From Methylococcus sp. EFPC2 (GTDB lineage Bacteria > Pseudomonadota > Gammaproteobacteria > Methylococcales > Methylococcaceae), in NCBI RefSeq assembly GCF_016925495.1, contig NZ_CP070491.1:1798001-1862000 (forward strand): a DNA stretch of 64,000 nucleotides. The letters are read 5' to 3'. Both the position numbers and the translations under genes were made by a program. The notes beneath the pieces were generated by a model. That model was not told where the DNA came from, searched no databases, and saw only the letters and a program-made list of their open reading frames with translations. Of this stretch, positions 58,513 through 64,000 are shown piece after piece (position 1 is the stretch's first letter; each line of letters begins with the position of its first letter).

Positions 58513-60699
58513 TCAGTTCTCCGTCCGGCGCCCCACCTTGCGCCGGGCCTGGAGCACGTTGTGGACCTGCTCCAGTTTATCGAGGGCCATGCTGAGCTGT
58601 CCGATGTCGCTGACCTCCAGCGTGATCGCCATGGTGACCGACTGGTTGTGCGTGTCGGTGCGCGTGTCGGTGCGCAGGATATTGATATGCTCCTGGGCGA
58701 GGATATGGGTCACGTCTTTCAGCAAGCCTTTGCGATCGATGGCCTGAACCTCGATTTCAACGGGGAAGGTCGTGGCCTCCTCGCCCCAACCCACCTCGAT
58801 CAGGCGCGCCTGCTTGTGTACGGGCAGATTCAGGATGTTCTCGCAGTCCTGCCGATGGATGGCCACCCCACGGCCTACCGTGATGTAACCGATGATGGGC
58901 GTGCCCGGCGTGGGCTGACAGCACGTGGCGAAATGGGTCAGGAGATTGCGCACACCCTGCACGGTCACCTGATCCGGTTCCACCGTCGCGGGAAACTCGT
59001 GTTTGCGCGTAGCCGGCTGGACGGGAGCGGTATGGAACCCCGGTACCTGCAAGGTCGCCGCCAACTGGGCCTGACCGATTTCGGCGCGGCCTATGGCCAG
59101 CAGCAAGTCGTCCGGACGCGACAGATGAAAGTGACGGGCCAACTCGTCCAGATCGCTGTCTCTTAATCCCGGCAGGCCCAACTTGTGGCGCTCCCGCTCG
59201 AGCAGGGCGCGCCCGGCACGCAGATGCTTCTCGTGGTCCTGCTGCTTGAACCACTGCTTGATTTTGCTGCGCGCATTCGGGGTCGAAACATAACCCATGT
59301 GCGGATCCAACCATCCCAGGCTGGGCCCGCCGTGTTTGGCGGTGAGAATCTCGACTTTCTCCCCCGAATTAAGTGCGTGGCTCAGCGGGACGATATGCCC
59401 GTTCACCTTGGCTCCTCGGCAACGGTGGCCAATTTCGGAGTGGATGGCGTAAGCGAAATCCAGGGGCGTCGCGCCTTTCTTGAGCCGGATGACCTGGCCT
59501 TTGGGGGTGAGCACGAAAATCTGGTCGGCGAAGAGTTCGGAGCGGAAATCTTCCAGCAGCGCTTGATCGTCGTTCCGGCTGTCCAGCAGGCGACGCAAGG
59601 AATTGATGCTGCGATCCAGCGCCGCGTCCTGCTTGCCGCCTTCCTTGTAGCGCCAATGGGCGGCCACGCCGTGTTCGGCGAAGTCGTGCATTTCGCGGGT
59701 GCGTATCTGCACTTCGACGGAGCGCCCCTCCGGACCGACCACCACGGTATGCAGCGACTGGTAGCCGTTGTCCTTGGGGTTGGCGATATAGTCATCGAAC
59801 TCCTTGGGGACATGCAGCCATTCGTTGTGGACGATGCCCAGAACCGCATAACAACTCGCCGGTTTGTCGACTATCACCCGGACGGCCAGGAGGTCGTACA
59901 AGTCATCCAGGGCCAGGTGCTTGCGCCGCATCTTGCTCCAGATACTGAACAAATGCTTGGGCCGCCCATAGATCTGGGCGTCTATGCCGTTGTCCTTCAG
60001 CGCCTTGTCCAGCAGGGCAATGAAATGGCCTATGTATTTTTCCCGCTCCGCCCGCTTGCCATCGAGGGAGGTGGCCAGATTCTTATATGCATCCGGCTCC
60101 AGATAGCGGAAAGACAAATCCTCCAGTTCCCATTTCAACTGCCCCAGACCCAATCGGTTGGCGAGCGGGGAAAAGAGATCCAGGGTCTCCCGCGCGATAC
60201 GATAACGCACGCTGGGGTCCTGTTCGTGCTTGAGCGAGCGCAAACGCTGCAGACGATAGGCCAGCTTGACGAGCACCGCGCGTACATCGTTGACCACCGC
60301 CAGCAACATGCGGCGCAGCAATTCGGCCTGTTCCGGTTCGCAAACCTCCGCCGTGTATTCGTTGAAGGTGTTCAGCCAGTTGACCTTTTGCACCAAACTG
60401 GCCACCGGCTCCCCGAACTGGGACTTGATGGACTCTTCGGCCAGATTCTCGCGCAGCCAGGGATCGCTGAGCAGGGCCGCCTGCACCGTGAGCGCGTCGA
60501 CCCCCAAGCCCAGCAGGATGTGCGCTACATCCAGGCCACGCGGGCGTTGCTGCGGGTCGCGATCGCGCGCCATGACGGCGTGGCGCACGGCCTCGGCCAA
60601 GCGCGTCCTTTCCCGGGAAGAAAAACCTGCGGCGAGCTTTTCCAGAAGCTCGTCGTGAGAGTGCGACGAAATATCGCGTTCGTAGAGGCTGTGTTTCAT
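58513..60699 (-). CDS. relA: (p)ppGpp synthetase RelA
   Basis: Ribosome-linked stringent-response enzyme making (p)ppGpp from GTP/GDP and ATP. 728 aa: an N-terminal hydrolase-like domain that has lost the HD residues (LLSDPWLRENL where HDVVEDT is expected), a synthetase domain (about 230-360) with EFDDYIANPKDNGYQSLH and EVQIRT, then TGS, helical, zinc-finger-like and ACT domains. The acidic EFDD (EXDD) pattern marks monofunctional RelA rather than SpoT. 12 bp beyond the fumC stop, convergent. Confidence 0.92.
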   Translation of the reverse strand: MKHSLYERDISSHSHDELLEKLAAGFSSRERTRLAEAVRHAVMARDRDPQQRPRGLDVAHILLGLGVDALTVQAALLSDPWLRENLAEESIKSQFGEPVASLVQKVNWLNTFNEYTAEVCEPEQAELLRRMLLAVVNDVRAVLVKLAYRLQRLRSLKHEQDPSVRYRIARETLDLFSPLANRLGLGQLKWELEDLSFRYLEPDAYKNLATSLDGKRAEREKYIGHFIALLDKALKDNGIDAQIYGRPKHLFSIWSKMRRKHLALDDLYDLLAVRVIVDKPASCYAVLGIVHNEWLHVPKEFDDYIANPKDNGYQSLHTVVVGPEGRSVEVQIRTREMHDFAEHGVAAHWRYKEGGKQDAALDRSINSLRRLLDSRNDDQALLEDFRSELFADQIFVLTPKGQVIRLKKGATPLDFAYAIHSEIGHRCRGAKVNGHIVPLSHALNSGEKVEILTAKHGGPSLGWLDPHMGYVSTPNARSKIKQWFKQQDHEKHLRAGRALLERERHKLGLPGLRDSDLDELARHFHLSRPDDLLLAIGRAEIGQAQLAATLQVPGFHTAPVQPATRKHEFPATVEPDQVTVQGVRNLLTHFATCCQPTPGTPIIGYITVGRGVAIHRQDCENILNLPVHKQARLIEVGWGEEATTFPVEIEVQAIDRKGLLKDVTHILAQEHINILRTDTRTDTHNQSVTMAITLEVSDIGQLSMALDKLEQVHNVLQARRKVGRRTEN

Positions 60700-60781
60700 T
60701 GTTTTACACAGGTAATGTGGCCGATTCGACTAGAACTATAGGCTAGGCAAATCGTGGGCCACATCGGGCGGCGGCGGCTTA

Positions 60782-63679
60782 TCAATTCATCGATAGCAGG
60801 TCCGGCGCGGGTTTACCGATGTGGTAGCCCTGCGCGTAGTCCACGCCGTAATCCATCAGCAAGCGGACGATGGCCTCGTTTTCCACGAATTCCGCGACCG
60901 TCTTTTTGCCATAGGCGCGGGCCATCTCGACCATGGCGCGGACGGAAATCTGATCGTCCCGGTTGTCCGGTAAATTGCGGATGAAAGCGCCGTCGATCTT
61001 AATGCAGTCCACGGAAAACTGCTTAAGATAATAAAAGGAAGCGAAACCGCTGCCGAAATCGTCCAAGGCCAGAACACAGCCCCATTCGCGCAGCGTATTC
61101 ACGAAAGCGCGCGCTTCGTTGAAATCCGCGACGGCGGCCGTTTCCGTGATTTCGAAGATCACCCTCGAAGGATCGACGGCGCTGCTTTGCAGCAGTCCGC
61201 GCAGGTCTTCCAGGAGTTGTGTGTCGCCGATGCTGGCGCCGGACAAATTGATCGCCAGCCCGATGCCTTGCGCCTCGGGAGGCATGCTCGCCAGTTTTTT
61301 CAAACTATTGCGCACGACCCATCGATCCAGCTCGCCGATCAGGCCGCTGCGCTCGGCGACTTCCAGGAAATCCCCCGGCGTCGAAATCGATCCGTCCTCA
61401 TTCCGCAAGCGCAGCAACACTTCGTAGTGACTCAGTTTATTGTCGGACAAGCGCACCACCGGCTGATAAAAAAGCACGAAATGGTCGTGGGCGATGCCCT
61501 GCTTGATGCGCTCCTCCCAACTCACCCAGTCATACATGCGTTCCCGCGCTTTCTCTTCGGCCGAGAACAGATGCCAGCCTGCCCGTTTGTTGCTTTTGGC
61601 CTGAAACATCGCGATGTCGGCATTGACCAACAACTCGCGCGCATCCCGGCCATGCTCGGGAAACAAGGCGATGCCTACGCTGGCGGTCACGCGATATCCG
61701 CTGGCGGTATCCATCCGGAAGTCCATCAACGCCTGGATCACCCGCTCGGCCAGGGATATTGCCTGCTCGCGATCCACATTCAGGGTCGCGAGCGCGAACT
61801 CGTCTCCGCCGAGTCGACCCACCTCGCCGAGCGTAGGAACTTGGCCGAGCAAGGATTTCAGCTCGTTGGCCACCTGGGTCAGCAAATCGTCTCCCGCCTG
61901 GTGTCCGGCGATATCATTCAAATATTTGAAGCGGTCCAGGTCGAGGTAGAGCAAGGCGCCTTCAATGTGCAGGCGTTGCGCCATATCGAGCATGCGCTCC
62001 AAGGCATCCTGAAACCCGCGCCGGTTGAGCGTATCGGTCAAGGGGTCGTGTGCCTGGAGATAATTGAGGTGACGCTCGTTGCGTTTGCGCTCGGAGATGT
62101 CCAGCCCCACCGAGAGCAAGGCCGCTTCGCCCAATGCCGCCCCGCTCAGACGGGTATGCACCCAGGAAATCTCGTGTTTCGCGTTCTCTCCAAAGGCATT
62201 CATGGCGGATTCGTGCCGCCAGTGCCGCGTCTGACCGGCGATGATTTCACGCAGACGGCCGTACATGTCGATCGCGGCATCCGGCAGCAAGACGGAATTG
62301 AGCAAGGGCAGCCCGATCACATCGGTTTCCGAGTAACCGGTCAGCTTGCGCCCGTATTGATTGAGGGTGAGCAGGCAGCCGGCCTGATCCGACGTGGCGA
62401 TGATCACCTCGGCGTGTTCGAGCAGATTGTCGGCAAACTCCTTTTCCAGCGTGATCTCACGCAAAGCCGCGCGCAACGATTGGGTACGCTCTTCGACTTG
62501 GTGCTCCAGTTGTTCGAGACGCTCGGAAAGGGCTATGGCCGTGTTATCGAGCAAATCGATTTCATCGAAAAATCGCTCGCCTTTACGCGGATGCACGATG
62601 CGGCGCAAGCGCTCGAATTCGCTGCGTCCCAGCAGGGGAATGGCATGAGCGGTGCGCAGGATGCGGTCCAGGTGCCGCCCCAGGGAAACGTAGATGAGCA
62701 CCATGGACGAAGCCGTCGAAAGCAAGGCGGCCAATAGCGAACGCCAAACGGCGCGATCGATATCGGCGAGGCCGGCGCTGATGTCTTCCAGCACCAAGAT
62801 GCGCATGCCGGGCGCCCGATTCTCGGGGCTCAAGCCGATCTGGCCCACCTCATAAACCCCGTCCTGCGTTGTTAACCGCTGGGGCTGCTGAGCCAGTTGC
62901 GAGAGGGGGATTTCGCTCGCCAATCGCTGCAGCAAGACGTGATTACGTTCGCGGTTCGATGCCGCTTCGAGCTTCAAGCCCCATGGCCCCACGAGGCCGT
63001 CCTCCTCCGCACGATTCGGCTCGGCCAATACGGCGATATCCGCGGCAGCCGTATCGTGAAAGGTAAGCACCGTATCTGCCAGCGACGCGCCCACGGCGAA
63101 CATACCGGTCATGCGGCTTTGCGCCAGCACAGGCGCCAGGGCCCGGATGCCACACTGAACGGTACAGTCTACGAAGCTGCTGGGGGTTTCATTCCTGCGC
63201 ACGCTCTCTTGAACCTGTTGCCAGGCCGGCGAGGCCAGGACGACATTCATGTCCTCTCCACCGGTCCATTGCGCTCGCAATATCCCGGAATACTCCACAT
63301 ACAAGGCGTCGGACAAGCCCATGTCGAGTTGAAAAGCCGACCAGAACTGGTCGAAACGGAGTTTGAACGCCTCCAGATCGTCCTTGCCGAGATCGTCCCG
63401 GACATGGGACAGTGCCGGCAGGGCCGCGGCGACTTGTTCGAGATGCTTGCGCTGCTGACGGATCAAGCCGTTGATTTGCTGCTCGTACCGTGCCATGGCC
63501 ATGAAGCGGCTTTCCTGATGACGGTCGAGCAGGTACAAGCGGAACAACTGGGCGAACAGCACGCTGAGCGGAAGCGAGAGCAGCAGCAGGAGTATGATGA
63601 GTTTCCAGCGCAAGCTGAAGCGCGGCTGCCGGAGGAGCTCGCGACGCGCTGACCTTGGTTGCAAGGTGTGCGGTTCCAT
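60782..63679 (-). CDS. membrane GGDEF-EAL protein with PAS domain (965 aa)
   Basis: Cyclic di-GMP turnover protein. Start ATG 63679 chosen over a longer frame to 63772. Order: membrane helix (about 24-44), periplasmic sensor region (about 45-285), second helix (about 290-315), HAMP-like linker, PAS domain (about 385-510, VIATSDQAGCLLTLNQYGRKLTGYS), GGDEF domain with intact LGGDEF, EAL domain with EVL (HYEVLLRL), TETAAV and DDFGSGF. Both domains keep core motifs, so synthesis, hydrolysis or both are possible. It lies 5 bp downstream of a porin-like gene on the same strand. Confidence 0.88.
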   Translation of the reverse strand: MEPHTLQPRSARRELLRQPRFSLRWKLIILLLLLSLPLSVLFAQLFRLYLLDRHQESRFMAMARYEQQINGLIRQQRKHLEQVAAALPALSHVRDDLGKDDLEAFKLRFDQFWSAFQLDMGLSDALYVEYSGILRAQWTGGEDMNVVLASPAWQQVQESVRRNETPSSFVDCTVQCGIRALAPVLAQSRMTGMFAVGASLADTVLTFHDTAAADIAVLAEPNRAEEDGLVGPWGLKLEAASNRERNHVLLQRLASEIPLSQLAQQPQRLTTQDGVYEVGQIGLSPENRAPGMRILVLEDISAGLADIDRAVWRSLLAALLSTASSMVLIYVSLGRHLDRILRTAHAIPLLGRSEFERLRRIVHPRKGERFFDEIDLLDNTAIALSERLEQLEHQVEERTQSLRAALREITLEKEFADNLLEHAEVIIATSDQAGCLLTLNQYGRKLTGYSETDVIGLPLLNSVLLPDAAIDMYGRLREIIAGQTRHWRHESAMNAFGENAKHEISWVHTRLSGAALGEAALLSVGLDISERKRNERHLNYLQAHDPLTDTLNRRGFQDALERMLDMAQRLHIEGALLYLDLDRFKYLNDIAGHQAGDDLLTQVANELKSLLGQVPTLGEVGRLGGDEFALATLNVDREQAISLAERVIQALMDFRMDTASGYRVTASVGIALFPEHGRDARELLVNADIAMFQAKSNKRAGWHLFSAEEKARERMYDWVSWEERIKQGIAHDHFVLFYQPVVRLSDNKLSHYEVLLRLRNEDGSISTPGDFLEVAERSGLIGELDRWVVRNSLKKLASMPPEAQGIGLAINLSGASIGDTQLLEDLRGLLQSSAVDPSRVIFEITETAAVADFNEARAFVNTLREWGCVLALDDFGSGFASFYYLKQFSVDCIKIDGAFIRNLPDNRDDQISVRAMVEMARAYGKKTVAEFVENEAIVRLLMDYGVDYAQGYHIGKPAPDLLSMN

Positions 63680-63684
63680 CGTAG

Positions 63685-64000
63685 TCAAAAGCGGTAGGAA
63701 CCCAACAGGATCACCATATCCCAACGCCTTTCCAGGTCCCGCCGATCGGGATTGTCCAGCGGCGATAACCACACGGTGCCATCGACGTGGTGATATTCCG
63801 CCCGCAACATTAAGGATGACGTCACATCAAACCTCAGGCCGGCGACGACATCCTGAGCGTAACGGGTATGCGCAGGTGCACCGGTAAGCTCATGGTAGCG
63901 GTGGCCATAGGGGTCATCCATATCGCTGTGCGCTTGATCATAACGCAACATAAGCTCCCACTTCGGCAGGAAACGGTATTGCCCCATGACATACCAGTTC
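63685..64000 (-). CDS. 3' part of an outer-membrane beta-barrel protein gene
   Basis: The frame is open from the window edge (NWYVMGQYRFLPKWELMLRYD) to TGA at 63685-63687 and ends ILLGSYRF, a C-terminal aromatic typical of outer-membrane barrels. Alternating strands (FLPKWELMLRYD, SSLMLRAEYHHV) support a porin-like protein whose start is beyond the window. The internal ATG at 63987 is not the likely start. Ends 5 bp before the GGDEF-EAL start, so they may be co-transcribed. Confidence 0.7.
   Translation of the reverse strand, partial: NWYVMGQYRFLPKWELMLRYDQAHSDMDDPYGHRYHELTGAPAHTRYAQDVVAGLRFDVTSSLMLRAEYHHVDGTVWLSPLDNPDRRDLERRWDMVILLGSYRF

Overview
The window looks like chromosome of a GC-rich gammaproteobacterial methanotroph of the Methylococcaceae type. 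The main reason is a complete lanthanide-type methanol dehydrogenase gene (xoxF, 14326-16191) with its periplasmic partner xoxJ. Flanking it are the SoxYZ-like carrier and zinc metallohydrolase that accompany quinoproteins in such bacteria. Housekeeping genes (guaA/guaB, leuS-lptE-holA-proA-nadD, relA, fumC, rlmJ) are typically gammaproteobacterial. The genus is an inference and cannot be read directly.

Layout: 1-2465 is the tail of a prophage, a chain of small genes with 4-bp overlaps ending in a virion-like protein. 2615-8318 is a protein-quality block: cbpA, cbpM, a DegS/DegQ-type protease, two small heat-shock proteins and a YyaL-type thioredoxin-domain protein. 8586-12022 carries an SbmA/YddA-type ABC protein whose ATPase motifs are all degraded, then opgD. 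12092-17160 is the Xox region. 17276-19361 holds a proline-rich lipoprotein and rlmJ. 19887-31021 is a TonB-dependent uptake and signalling locus: fecI, fecR, an STN-domain receptor, a PepSY membrane protein, a small unknown gene, tonB-exbB-exbD, then an outer-membrane factor and an adaptor with no RND pump.

31084-41291 is housekeeping: guaA, guaB and an orphan parA on the minus strand, then leuS, lptE, holA, proA and nadD on the plus strand. 41332-46082 has two small membrane proteins of unknown role, a giant Hsp70-like protein and cobO. 46087-48957 is a B12 operon read on the minus strand behind a clear cobalamin riboswitch (riboswitch-btuB-membrane protein-cobO). 49112-54393 holds a DUF2232 membrane protein, a rhomboid protease, a GlcD-type FAD oxidase, a DUF3124 protein and a diguanylate cyclase. 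54652-63679 holds a ZnuD-like receptor, a glutaredoxin-like domain open into fumC, relA and a GGDEF-EAL protein. The window ends inside an outer-membrane protein gene.

The most unusual observation is an exact 301-bp sequence present twice in inverted orientation, at 20468-20768 and 25532-25832. One copy splits the 5' end of fecR and the other replaces the 3' end of the PepSY gene. Removing exactly 301 bp restores an in-frame fecR beginning 11 nt after the fecI stop, so the element inserted without target duplication. Other notable points are the ATPase-dead SbmA-like protein, a leuS whose 3' third has much lower GC than the rest, and the stop-less glutaredoxin-like/fumarase reading frame. I saw no tRNA, rRNA or CRISPR array.
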